In this document: positions 49,850-57,136 of the stretch, piece by piece
Numbering within the stretch: position 1 is the stretch's first letter
Layout: each line of letters starts with the position of its first letter
Assembly: GCA_963838795.1 (NCBI GenBank)
Contig: CAWISL010000001.1
Span: forward strand, 310,001-374,000
Direction: 5' to 3'
Origin: JAIBJN01 sp963838795
GTDB taxonomy: Bacteria; Actinomycetota; Thermoleophilia; Gaiellales; Gaiellaceae
DNA: 64,000 nucleotides
Translations under genes and position numbers: made by a program
Notes under the pieces: generated by a model
The model's database searches: none
Seen by the model: the letters and a program-made list of their open reading frames with translations, nothing else
What the model was told of the DNA's origin: nothing

Positions 49850-50716
49850 ATGAGCGCAGTCGATTTCCGGGCCCCGTCGAGCTTCGATCGCGCGCGAAGG
49901 CGAAGCGCCTACCGGCGTCTGGCCAACGTGGTCCGCCGGGAGGCGGCTCCCGACCTGCTTTCGCTCGAGGAGGCGACGAAGCGTCTCCGCCCGTTCGAGC
50001 GACGATATGTCGGCCTGCGCCCCATCCTGCTGCGGAACGTCGTCGGGACCGACAGCCGGGGCGGAGACTTCGACCGTGACTTCCTCCCGCGTCGCCCGGA
50101 CGTCGGCCTCCGTTGGCGTCAGGTGGAGCGGGCCTACCCCGACGGCGACTTTCCGCCGATCGTCGTCTACCAGCTCGGCGATGCGTACTTCGTCCTCGAC
50201 GGCCACCATCGCGTGGCGATCGCCCGCCAGCGGCGCATGGAGACGATCGATGCCGAGGTCACCGAGCTTCGAGCGCGGTGGCACCTTCGCCCCGACGCCG
50301 ACATCGTCGAGCTCATCCATGCCGAGCAGCAACGAATCTTCATGGAGGAGAGCGGCCTCGATCGGACTCGACCCGAGCTCTGTATCGACTTCAGTCGTCC
50401 AGTGGGCTACATCGAGCTCCTCGAGACCATCCAGCTGCACGGCTACCACGCAATGCTCGCCGCCGGGAAGGCACTCGATCCCGCCGAGATTTCCGCGGAC
50501 TGGTTCGAGCAAGTCTACGAACCCACCATCGCCGCCATCCGACGTGAGAAACTCGACCTTGCCTACCCGGAGGCCACCGAAGCGGACCTCTTCCTCTGTG
50601 TCTGGCAGCGTCGTCGGGAGCTCATGCCGGACGTCGGCTGCCAGCCGCTCGAGGATGCAACCTCGCAAGTGGCGGCGCACGGTAGGAACCGCCAGCGGCG
50701 AATCATCGCACGGTAG
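49850..50716 (+). CDS. ParB/sulfiredoxin-fold N-terminal domain protein
   Basis: A 288-residue protein starting at ATG 49850. The middle segment DGDFPPIVVYQLGDAYFVLDGHHRVAIARQRRME is the recognised ParB-like/sulfiredoxin nucleotide-binding motif (GHHRVA close to GHRRxxA). The N-terminal and C-terminal parts are helical and unassigned. True chromosome-partition ParB has a following helix-turn-helix, which is not seen here, so it is a ParB-fold nuclease- or CTPase-like protein of unknown role. Confidence 0.72.
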   Translation: MSAVDFRAPSSFDRARRRSAYRRLANVVRREAAPDLLSLEEATKRLRPFERRYVGLRPILLRNVVGTDSRGGDFDRDFLPRRPDVGLRWRQVERAYPDGDFPPIVVYQLGDAYFVLDGHHRVAIARQRRMETIDAEVTELRARWHLRPDADIVELIHAEQQRIFMEESGLDRTRPELCIDFSRPVGYIELLETIQLHGYHAMLAAGKALDPAEISADWFEQVYEPTIAAIRREKLDLAYPEATEADLFLCVWQRRRELMPDVGCQPLEDATSQVAAHGRNRQRRIIAR

Positions 50717-50780
50717 CGCAGAGCCGGGCTGAGGGGGCACTCGCCAAAGGCCGATGACTTCCCGGCAGGGTTCTCGCGGC

Positions 50781-50829
50781 CTCCGCTCCGCTCGGCCTCT
50801 CCGCCCATGGGAGGCCGAGCGCAGCGGAG
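50781..50829. repeat. hairpin repeat, copy 1
   Basis: A 19-bp stem with one mismatch (CTCCGCTCCGCTCGGCCTC with GAGGCCGAGCGCAGCGGAG) and an 11-base loop. A second copy lies at 51561-51607 on the other side of the secreted-protein gene. Strong candidate terminator or REP-like repeat. Confidence 0.75.
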
Positions 50830-50851
50830 TTGCTGCGCTTCCCCACGTCCC

Positions 50852-51526
50852 TCAGCAGGACGCCTCCGTCGTGCACCGCTTCCCAACCCGGTTGCCGGAC
50901 GTATACATCGCGCCGGCACCGAGCGAGAGGCGGTCGATGCGATATCCGCCGGTCTCGTCACCGACGAGGTACGCCTGCTCGACGATCTGGTCGGGGTGCG
51001 CGTCCGTGTAGACGTGCCAGGCTGACCTGCTCCCGTCGGCGGAGTACTGGCCTCCGGTCTCGCCCGTGACGAAGAACGAGCAGTTGTCGTGGAAGCGGGT
51101 GAAGTCCGCCCGCGCCCACTCGTTGCCCGTGATGGCCATCGGGTGGTTGCAGTAGAAGGCGCTCAGGTACGCCACGTCCCCGTTCTGGAACTGGACGGAG
51201 ATACGCGGCGCGCCTGCGCCCACATAGCTCGTGGTCTTGAACTCGAAGGAGAGGTTCGCTACCGCCTCTGCGTCGGTGGCGATGTTGAGCGAACGCTTCG
51301 AGTATGCAGCCAGGTACTCACCCGCGCTTGGGTCGCCGACGGTCATCCGCAGCGCCCTCGTGTTCGCGTCGTGTGGGCTGTCGCCGCCAAGTTTGTTCCA
51401 GCCGTGGCCTCCAGCGCCCTCGAAGCGAAGGGTCTGGTTGACTGGGAGCTGCACATCCGCCGAAGCAGTGGCGACGAACGCCAAGGCTGCTACGGCGGCG
51501 GCCGCCGCTACTACGAATTTCTTCAT
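50852..51526 (-). CDS. secreted protein of unknown function
   Basis: A 224-residue protein with a signal peptide (KKFVVAAAAAVAALAFVATA, cleavage after ASA). The mature part looks like a beta-sandwich or carbohydrate-binding-type domain: LRFEGAGGHGWNKLGGD, then VANLSFEFKTTSYVGAG, FYCNHPMAITGNEWARADF and a C-terminal RCTTEASC; Cys pairs suggest disulfides. ATG 51526 follows AAAGGAAT. Bracketed by two copies of a hairpin repeat. I cannot name a family. Confidence 0.75.
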   Translation of the reverse strand: MKKFVVAAAAAVAALAFVATASADVQLPVNQTLRFEGAGGHGWNKLGGDSPHDANTRALRMTVGDPSAGEYLAAYSKRSLNIATDAEAVANLSFEFKTTSYVGAGAPRISVQFQNGDVAYLSAFYCNHPMAITGNEWARADFTRFHDNCSFFVTGETGGQYSADGSRSAWHVYTDAHPDQIVEQAYLVGDETGGYRIDRLSLGAGAMYTSGNRVGKRCTTEASC

Positions 51527-51560
51527 CTGATTCCTTTCGGTTGGTGGAGCAGGACTGCCC

Positions 51561-51607
51561 CGCTCCGCTCGGCCTCTCCGCGCATGGGGGAGGCCGAGCG
51601 CAGCGGA
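51561..51607. repeat. hairpin repeat, copy 2
   Basis: Same sequence family and orientation as the repeat at 50781-50829: CGCTCCGCTCGGCCTC pairs with GAGGCCGAGCGCAGCG, loop of 13. Together the two copies flank the gene at 50852-51526. Confidence 0.75.
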
Positions 51608-51623
51608 GTCGCTGAGGGCGTTC

Positions 51624-51821
51624 CTAGCTGCTGAGCTCGTTCACGAGGTCGGTCGCCTGCTCGACGGCTCGGTGACGAAGCCGGCGCTGGCGGGTAGTGG
51701 GGTCCTGCATCTGCGGGTGGTCCTCCGTCGCAACGACGGGGCGCGTCCCGTCAGTGTGTCTCTGGCCGGTCGCGGTTACACCGGCTCCCGACACGATAGC
51801 TAGTCGTGAACACAAGTGCAA
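51624..51821 (-). CDS. short doubtful ORF
   Basis: A 65-codon frame ending QRRLRHRAVEQATDLVNELSS. The last 28 residues from an internal Met (MQDPTTRQRRLRHRAVEQA) look helical and charged, like a short regulatory peptide. There is no good RBS for the full frame. Low confidence. Confidence 0.25.
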   Translation of the reverse strand: MHLCSRLAIVSGAGVTATGQRHTDGTRPVVATEDHPQMQDPTTRQRRLRHRAVEQATDLVNELSS

Positions 51822-51871
51822 GTCCCTCCTGCCTCGCAGGTGCAGGGCACCCTTGCTGTTATCATGCGGAC

Positions 51872-52111
51872 ATGGCCCACGACACCGAAGTCAAGGCTGT
51901 GCTCCGCGCTTACCAAAAGGCACTCGACGCGCTTCAGCGCCTCGACCGGACCCGGCGCAACTTTCGCAGCGCCCTGCTTACCGCGCACGAGGCGGGCGCC
52001 AGCAAGGCCGAGCTTGCCCGGACGCTCGGCATCTCGCGTCAGCGCGTGGACGAGGTGCTCGGCCGCGCCCGTCACGAGCGCGCCGCAGGCGTCGACGACG
52101 TGACCGACTAG
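51872..52111 (+). CDS. small helix-turn-helix protein
   Basis: A 79-residue protein starting at ATG 51872. The first half is a helical segment (VKAVLRAYQKALDALQRLD, RRNFRSALLTAHEAGASKAE); the second is a helix-turn-helix like sigma region 4 or Xre-type (LARTLGISRQRVDEVLGRAR). Single small DNA-binding protein. No RBS is obvious, but the frame is consistent. Function unknown. Confidence 0.72.
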   Translation: MAHDTEVKAVLRAYQKALDALQRLDRTRRNFRSALLTAHEAGASKAELARTLGISRQRVDEVLGRARHERAAGVDDVTD

Positions 52112-52189
52112 AGCCGGTGTCGCCTCAGAAGTAGAAAAGGGGCGGGGCGGCGAGCCTCACAGACAAACCATCGACTCAGTTTCGGCTCA

Positions 52190-52491
52190 GGGAGACCGCG
52201 GCCGGACGGGCGACCTCGGCAACGGCGTGGCCGTGCGCTCGGACGATTTCGAGAAGGTGTTCTACGTTTCGGCCGTCATCGAGGGGCCGGACCAGATCGG
52301 GATGTGGGCGACGAGCCTCAAGGTCGGCGAGGGCTGATGATCGCCGCCCACCCGATGGCCCTGGAGTTTCGGACTGGGGCGAGGCGGCCCAACCTGGCTC
52401 CGCCGCCGCGGAGGTGCCAGGGCCTCCAGAACGGCGGGGCGCAAGAATCTCAGGATTGCCTAGAGGCCTAAAAGCCGGGACGATGCGCTAG
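52190..52491 (+). pseudogene. decayed gene remnant with two frameshifts
   Basis: Frame one reads VRSDDFEKVFYVSAVIEGPD, then IGMWATSLKVGEG to a TGA; the sensible continuation GLMIAAHPMALEF is in the frame shifted back by one; then DWGEAAQPGSAA is in the frame shifted back by one again. Put together these pieces make one coherent domain tail of a short protein. No start or N-terminus is found upstream. The repeated small shifts mean decay rather than one error. Family unknown. Confidence 0.6.
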
Positions 52492-53086
52492 GCCCGCGCC
52501 GGTCGGCGAGGATCGGGCCGAGCCGGACGCGTCCGGCGAAGCGTCTCGCGGAATTGGAGAGGGCCTCTCCGCTCGATCGCCTCGATAAAAATCGCGGCGT
52601 CGTCGCCACAGGAACCGGGCCCACGCTTGGGCGATGGCCTCGCTGATCGTGTTCGGGCTCATTGGCCTGGTGGCGGCGCTGCTCCTTCCTGGCAGACTCA
52701 AGTCGCAGCCGGCCTGACGAGCGCCCCCTCCCAGCGATCCGATCGCGTGGCCGTACACGGCTTCGCAGGTGTTGTCTATCAAGCCGACACTCGCCGGCAT
52801 GGGCGAGACGCCGCGCATCTACGCCGGGCCGGCCGGGGCACCGTCTACCCAAGTTGCCCCGTCGCCATCGGTCATGGGGTAGGTATCGCATCGGCCCGGA
52901 TGTGGCAAGCCGGGTTCCGCGAATTGCCGTCGCCTCGGCGGGGAACCGCCGTTGTCCGCCCTGGCGAAAGGCCGTCCGCCAGTCGGAACCAAAACCACGG
53001 ACGTTCACGGACGACCATGGATGCTTGCGGGGCGTCCCTCGACGCGGCGGAATCCCTCATGGTTGAGCGAGATCCCGCTTGGTTAG
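52492..53086. other. gene-poor region next to tRNA-Ser(UGA)
   Basis: About 600 bp on the 3' side of the tRNA. It holds only a doubtful 27-codon membrane ORF (52633-52716, VFGLIGLVAALLLPGRLK) and short direct repeats (CACGGACG at about 52998 and 53011). No gene is supported. Confidence 0.5.
52633..52716 (+). CDS. possible 27-residue membrane peptide
   Basis: ATG 52633 opens a frame whose product is one hydrophobic helix (LIVFGLIGLVAALLLPGRL) with a short basic tail. It resembles one hairpin half of the GlsB/YeaQ family, so it could be a remnant. There is no clear ribosome binding site. Confidence 0.3.
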
Positions 53087-53176
53087 CGGCGGGGCTGGGA
53101 TTCGAACCCAGGAGACGGCTCAGCACCGTCTAGCGGTTTTCAAGACCGCCCCTTTCGACCGCTCGGGCACCCCGCC
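53087..53176 (-). tRNA. tRNA-Ser (anticodon TGA)
   Basis: 90 nt. Acceptor GGCGGGG with CCCCGCC, discriminator G; anticodon loop CTTGAAA closed by GCGGT/ACCGC reads TGA; long variable arm GACGGTGCTGAGCCGTC; T-loop GGTTCGAATCC. Lies 20 bp past the stop codon of serS on the same strand. Confidence 0.95.
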
Positions 53177-53196
53177 CGCCCGGAGTCTAGCCCGCG

Positions 53197-54420
53197 TCAG
53201 TCGCCGGGCTCGATGCGGCTTGGGGCGCCGAAGCCCGTCAGCGCCTTGGGCACGGAGACCGCGCCGCCCTCGTCCTGGAAGTTCTCGAGGATCGCCAGCA
53301 TGGCCCTTGCGGTCACCGCGGTCCCGTTCAGCGTGTGGACGAACCGGAGTCCCTCGTCCTCGCGGAAGCGGACGTCGAGCCGCCGCGATTGGTAGTCGGT
53401 CGTGTTCGAGGTCGAGGTGAGCTCGCGGTAGCGGCCCTGGCCCGGGAACCAGCCCTCGATGTCGTACTTCTTCGCTGGGGCCGCGCCGAGGTCGCCGGCG
53501 GCGATGTTGACGACGCGGTAGGGGAGGCCGAGCTCGCCGATCAGCGCCTCCTCGGTCGCCAGCAGCTGCTCGTGCTCGGCCGGCGAGGCCTCCGGGCGGC
53601 AGAAGACGAACATCTCGACCTTGTCGAACTGATGGACGCGGAACATGCCGCGCGTGTCCTTGCCGGCCGCGCCGGCCTCGCGGCGGAAGCACGTGGAGTA
53701 GCCCGCGTAGCGGAGCGGAAGTGCGTCGGCCTCCAGCACCTCGCCGGCGTGCATGGCCGCGAGCGCGACCTCGGAGGTCCCGGTCAGGTAGAGCTCGTCG
53801 CGCTCGACGCGGTACAGGTTCACCTCCTCGGTAGGGAGGAAGCCCGTGCCGTACATGGCCTCCTCTCGCACGAGCACAGGCGGGATCACCGCCGTGAGCC
53901 CGGCGGCGGTGAGCCGGTCGAGCGCGAAGCGGTAGAGGGCGAGCTCGAGCAGCGCGGCCGCGCCGATGCGGTAGACGAAGCGCGAGCCGGACACCTTGGC
54001 GCCGCGCTCCATGTCGATCCGGGCCAGCTCGAGATGGTCGCGCGGCTCGAAGGCGAACTCGGGTGGCTCTCCAACTCGGCGGAGCTCGACGGCGTCCTCC
54101 TCCGCGAACCCGTCCGGAGCGCTCTGGTCGGGGGGCGCCGGGACGCGGTCGAGCAGCTCCGCGCGGCGCCGCTCGGCAGCCGCCAGCGCCTCCTCGACCT
54201 GCTGCAGCTCGGCCTTCACCCCCTTGAGCTCCTCGAGCTGCTCCGGCGTCGGCTTGCCTTTCAGCTTCGTCTTCGCCCGCAGCTCGTCCGCCTGCGGGAC
54301 GAGCGCGAGCCATTCGCGGTCGGCCTCCATGAGCTCGTCGAACGCGTCGGCGGCGCCCTTGCGCGCCAGAGCGGCCCGGTAGGAGTCCGGCTCTGCCCGC
54401 GCGGCCCGGATGTCGATCAT
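53197..54420 (-). CDS. serS: seryl-tRNA synthetase
   Basis: Class II aminoacyl-tRNA synthetase of 407 residues that charges tRNA-Ser (and serylates tRNA-Sec where present). The N-terminal coiled-coil arm spans about residues 30-100 (LKGVKAELQQVEEALAAAER). Motif 1 region: YRIGAAALLELALYRFALD; motif 2: YAGYSTCFRREAGAAGKDTRGMFRVHQFDKVEMF; motif 3: GTAVTARAMLAILENFQ. ATG 54420 overlaps the stop of the HAD gene (ATGA). tRNA-Ser(UGA) follows 20 bp downstream. Confidence 0.97.
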   Translation of the reverse strand: MIDIRAARAEPDSYRAALARKGAADAFDELMEADREWLALVPQADELRAKTKLKGKPTPEQLEELKGVKAELQQVEEALAAAERRRAELLDRVPAPPDQSAPDGFAEEDAVELRRVGEPPEFAFEPRDHLELARIDMERGAKVSGSRFVYRIGAAALLELALYRFALDRLTAAGLTAVIPPVLVREEAMYGTGFLPTEEVNLYRVERDELYLTGTSEVALAAMHAGEVLEADALPLRYAGYSTCFRREAGAAGKDTRGMFRVHQFDKVEMFVFCRPEASPAEHEQLLATEEALIGELGLPYRVVNIAAGDLGAAPAKKYDIEGWFPGQGRYRELTSTSNTTDYQSRRLDVRFREDEGLRFVHTLNGTAVTARAMLAILENFQDEGGAVSVPKALTGFGAPSRIEPGD

Positions 54421-55244
54421 GGCCGGGAGTCTAAGACCGCTTCGATCACCTGGGCGACCCCCTCCACCTCGGCCGACGGGCACACCCAGTCGGCCACCGC
54501 GAGGACGCGCGGGTGGGCGTTGGCGACGGCGACGCCGAAGCCGGCCCACTCGAGGAGCTCGACGTCGTTCTCACCGTCCCCGAAAGCGACAGTGCGCTCG
54601 GGCGCGAAGCCGAGATGCTCGGCCAGGAAAGCGAGCCCAGAGGCCTTAGTCACCTCGGGGCTCGCGAACTCGAGAAAGAACGGAAGCGACTTCGAGATGT
54701 AGAGGCGGCCGGCGAAGCGCTCCTTCATGCGTGCCTCGAGCTCGTCGAGGCGCTCCGGCTCGTCGATCGCGACAAGCTTCGTCGGTGGCTCGGAGAGCCA
54801 GGTCGCGAGCTCGCCGACCGCATGGAGGGGCAGGCTCTGGAAGCCCGCGTACCGCTCCGCTTCCGGCGTCACCTCGGCGACGTACAGTTCGTCGTTGACG
54901 TAGCAGTTGACGTGGAAGCCCAGCTCCTCGATGACAGCGATCGTCTCTCTCGCCAGCTCGAGCGGAATCGGCTCGTGACGAAGGAACGCGCCGGTGAGCG
55001 GGTCGGCGACGACCGCGCCCTGGTAGCAGACGACCGGGTCGTCGATGCCCGCCTGCTCGAGGTAGGGCCGGACGGACCGAAACATGCGGCCGGTGGCGAA
55101 GAGGACGCGCACGCCGGCCGCCCGGGCGCGCTCGATCGCCCCCACCGTCCCCGGGCGAAGCACCCCGTCCTCCCAGATCAGCGTCCGGTCGAGGTCGCAG
55201 GCGAGGACGTCGACCTCGCGCGGAAACGCGGGCGGCAGGATCAG
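54417..55244 (-). CDS. Cof-type HAD hydrolase, probable CTG start
   Basis: HAD phosphatase of about 275 residues. Motif I (VLACDLDRTLIWEDGVL) lies upstream of GTG 55163, the first canonical start, so the gene begins earlier. CTG 55244, overlapping the TGA of the cytochrome gene (CTGA), gives a natural N-terminus beginning LILPPAFPREVD. Motif II: LFATGRM; motif III/IV: LAEHLGFAPERTVAFGDGENDVELLEWAG. Fits the Cof subfamily acting on sugar phosphates or cofactors. Its end overlaps the serS start. Confidence 0.88.
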   Translation of the reverse strand: MILPPAFPREVDVLACDLDRTLIWEDGVLRPGTVGAIERARAAGVRVLFATGRMFRSVRPYLEQAGIDDPVVCYQGAVVADPLTGAFLRHEPIPLELARETIAVIEELGFHVNCYVNDELYVAEVTPEAERYAGFQSLPLHAVGELATWLSEPPTKLVAIDEPERLDELEARMKERFAGRLYISKSLPFFLEFASPEVTKASGLAFLAEHLGFAPERTVAFGDGENDVELLEWAGFGVAVANAHPRVLAVADWVCPSAEVEGVAQVIEAVLDSRP

Positions 55245-55630
55245 CCGCGGGCCGTGACGACGTAGGCGGCCACGTTGGCGATCTCTTCCTCGCTGAGGGT
55301 GCCGCTGTAGGCCTGCATGCCGCCGCCGCCGTTCGTGATCTGGGTCACGGCGCCGGCGAAGTCGACGCTGGAGTCGTCCAGGTTCGGGCCGACGGTGCCG
55401 GTCGAGCCGGCGTCCGCGAGGGTGTGGCAGCTCCCGCAGCCGTTCGAGGCGAAGACCTCCGCTCCGGCGGTGGCGTCACCCTCGGCCTCGCCGCTCCCGC
55501 CTCCTTCCCCCTCGGTCGGAACCTCGCCGATCACGGTCTCAGGCGAAGGCGTGGTCTCCTCGCTGCCGCCGCAGGCGGGGAGGAGGACCAGAGCACCGAG
55601 GGCGAGGAGAAGCGCGGCGACGCGAGCCAT
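55241..55630 (-). CDS. c-type cytochrome lipoprotein
   Basis: A 129-residue protein. Signal peptide with lipobox LLPAC, so lipid-anchored outside; a Glu/Gly-rich linker; then a small cytochrome c domain with CGSCH haem motif and a likely Met axial ligand in GGGMQAYSGTLSEEEIANVAAYV. An electron carrier of the respiratory or periplasmic-like chain. ATG 55630 lies inside the 3' end of the upstream gene on the same strand, overlapping 100 bp. Haem needs a cytochrome c maturation system encoded elsewhere. Confidence 0.88.
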   Translation of the reverse strand: MARVAALLLALGALVLLPACGGSEETTPSPETVIGEVPTEGEGGGSGEAEGDATAGAEVFASNGCGSCHTLADAGSTGTVGPNLDDSSVDFAGAVTQITNGGGGMQAYSGTLSEEEIANVAAYVVTARG

Positions 55631-57114
55631 GGGGCGCGAAGCATACCGGCCGCCACGGCGGCATAGCCCGTCAGGCCGACGAGCAGGACGTCGGTCGGCG
55701 AGTCGTTGACGACGAGCGATACGGCGATCGCCGCGGCGAAGGCGAGAGGAGCCGCAAGCTCCTCGAACGAGTGCTGGCTCCGGATCGTGCGAACGACGAG
55801 GAGCGCGAGGATCGCCAGCATTGCGACCACCGCGAGCCCGACCCACCACGACGTCGTGGCGCGCTCCCAGGAGAGCTCCACGCGCTCGACGAGGTCGTCC
55901 ACCAGACCGGTTGGGCCGTCCTCGAGCGCCGACGTCACGTGGCTCGACGGCCCTGTGGCGGCGTCCAGGCCGATCAGACCGAGCGCGATCGCGAGTGAGG
56001 CGCCGACCGCGATCGCGAACGTCCGCCTGCCACCCCCTGCGAGCAGCACAGCCAGCACTGCGAACCCGGCCGCCAGCACGATCGCGCCCCCGCCGTCCGC
56101 GCCGAAGCGGTTTCCGGCCACGGTGACGAACGCGAGCAAGGCCGTTCCGCCGAAGGCCGCCCAGCCCAGCGCCCAGTAGAGCAAGGCTGCGCCCGCCAGG
56201 GCGGGCACCAGCAGCATCGTCTCCAGGAGGTTCGAGAGCCCGTAGTAGCGCGAGTTCTGGGTCGGGCCGAAGGGGGAGAGCGCGACCGTCGCGCCGTCGA
56301 TCCCGAGCGCGAGTAGGTACGCACCGAGCACCGCGGCCAGGAAGCAGCCGAGTCCGAGCGGTGAGCGGAGGATCGCCGCGAGCAGCGGGCCGCCGAGTGC
56401 GACGGCGAGGCCGAGCACGACGAGGACGGCCCAGAAGTCGGAGACGCCCGCGATCCCGAGGGCGAGGTTGGCCGCGAGCGCGGCCGCGAAGCCCGGGATC
56501 GCCGCCGCAGGCGCGATCAGCGCGAGGACGAGGACGAGCGCGCAGACGAGCAGGGTCGCCGGCAGGCGGACGCCGTTGTTCTCGTCGATGCGCTCGTCGA
56601 GGGCGAGGAGCGTGGCAGCGGCGTTTTCCGCGGGCTCGGAGCCGAGCGCATCCTCACGTCCCAGAGCCGTGGGCGCCACGTCGACGATGGAGACGAGCCC
56701 GGGGATCCGCGTCGAACCCGACGTGAGCAGCCCCTCGTAGCCCGGGCCGATGACGAGGATCGGATAGCGGCGGTTGTTCGGCTGCCGGCCGCCCTCCGGA
56801 AGCCCGACGTAGATCGCGGGGCTCGCGGCGCTCCCCAGGGCTCCCTCGACGGGGAGCAACAAGGGAAGGGTCGAGGGAAAGCCGCCGCGTAGCGAGTTCC
56901 GAACCTCGCCTCTGACGAGCGCCGCCTCCGCGAGCTCCCTGCTCGTTTCCGGCCCGGCCCCCGGGTTGAGGAGGCCAACAGCGCCCAGCCGCTGCGCCTC
57001 CTCGAGGTCATCGAGGCTGAAGCCCGGTACCACGACCACCTCGAAGTCCGTAGCCTGCGCCGGGCCGGCCATGAGCACCATGAGCGCGAGAGCGACCACC
57101 GCCGTCCGGGCCAT
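55531..57114 (-). CDS. large integral membrane protein with extracytoplasmic N-terminal domain
   Basis: A 527-residue protein from ATG 57114. Signal peptide (VVALALMVLMAGPAQA), then a soluble alpha/beta domain of about 200 residues (FEVVVVPGFSLDDLEEAQRL, VIGPGYEGLLTSGSTRIPGL, SIVDVAPTALG), then ten or more transmembrane helices. The first domain resembles part of an alkaline phosphatase/sulfatase-like fold (PGLVSIVDVAPT); the rest looks like a transporter or synthase core (FGPTQNSRYYGLSNLLETM). No exact family. Last 100 bp overlap the cytochrome gene. Divergent from the next gene with 22 bp between starts. Confidence 0.75.
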   Translation of the reverse strand: MARTAVVALALMVLMAGPAQATDFEVVVVPGFSLDDLEEAQRLGAVGLLNPGAGPETSRELAEAALVRGEVRNSLRGGFPSTLPLLLPVEGALGSAASPAIYVGLPEGGRQPNNRRYPILVIGPGYEGLLTSGSTRIPGLVSIVDVAPTALGREDALGSEPAENAAATLLALDERIDENNGVRLPATLLVCALVLVLALIAPAAAIPGFAAALAANLALGIAGVSDFWAVLVVLGLAVALGGPLLAAILRSPLGLGCFLAAVLGAYLLALGIDGATVALSPFGPTQNSRYYGLSNLLETMLLVPALAGAALLYWALGWAAFGGTALLAFVTVAGNRFGADGGGAIVLAAGFAVLAVLLAGGGRRTFAIAVGASLAIALGLIGLDAATGPSSHVTSALEDGPTGLVDDLVERVELSWERATTSWWVGLAVVAMLAILALLVVRTIRSQHSFEELAAPLAFAAAIAVSLVVNDSPTDVLLVGLTGYAAVAAGMLRAPWLASPRFSSPSVLWSSSPPAAAARRPRLRLRP

Positions 57115-57136
57115 GCCGGGAACTCTAGGGCCTGCC

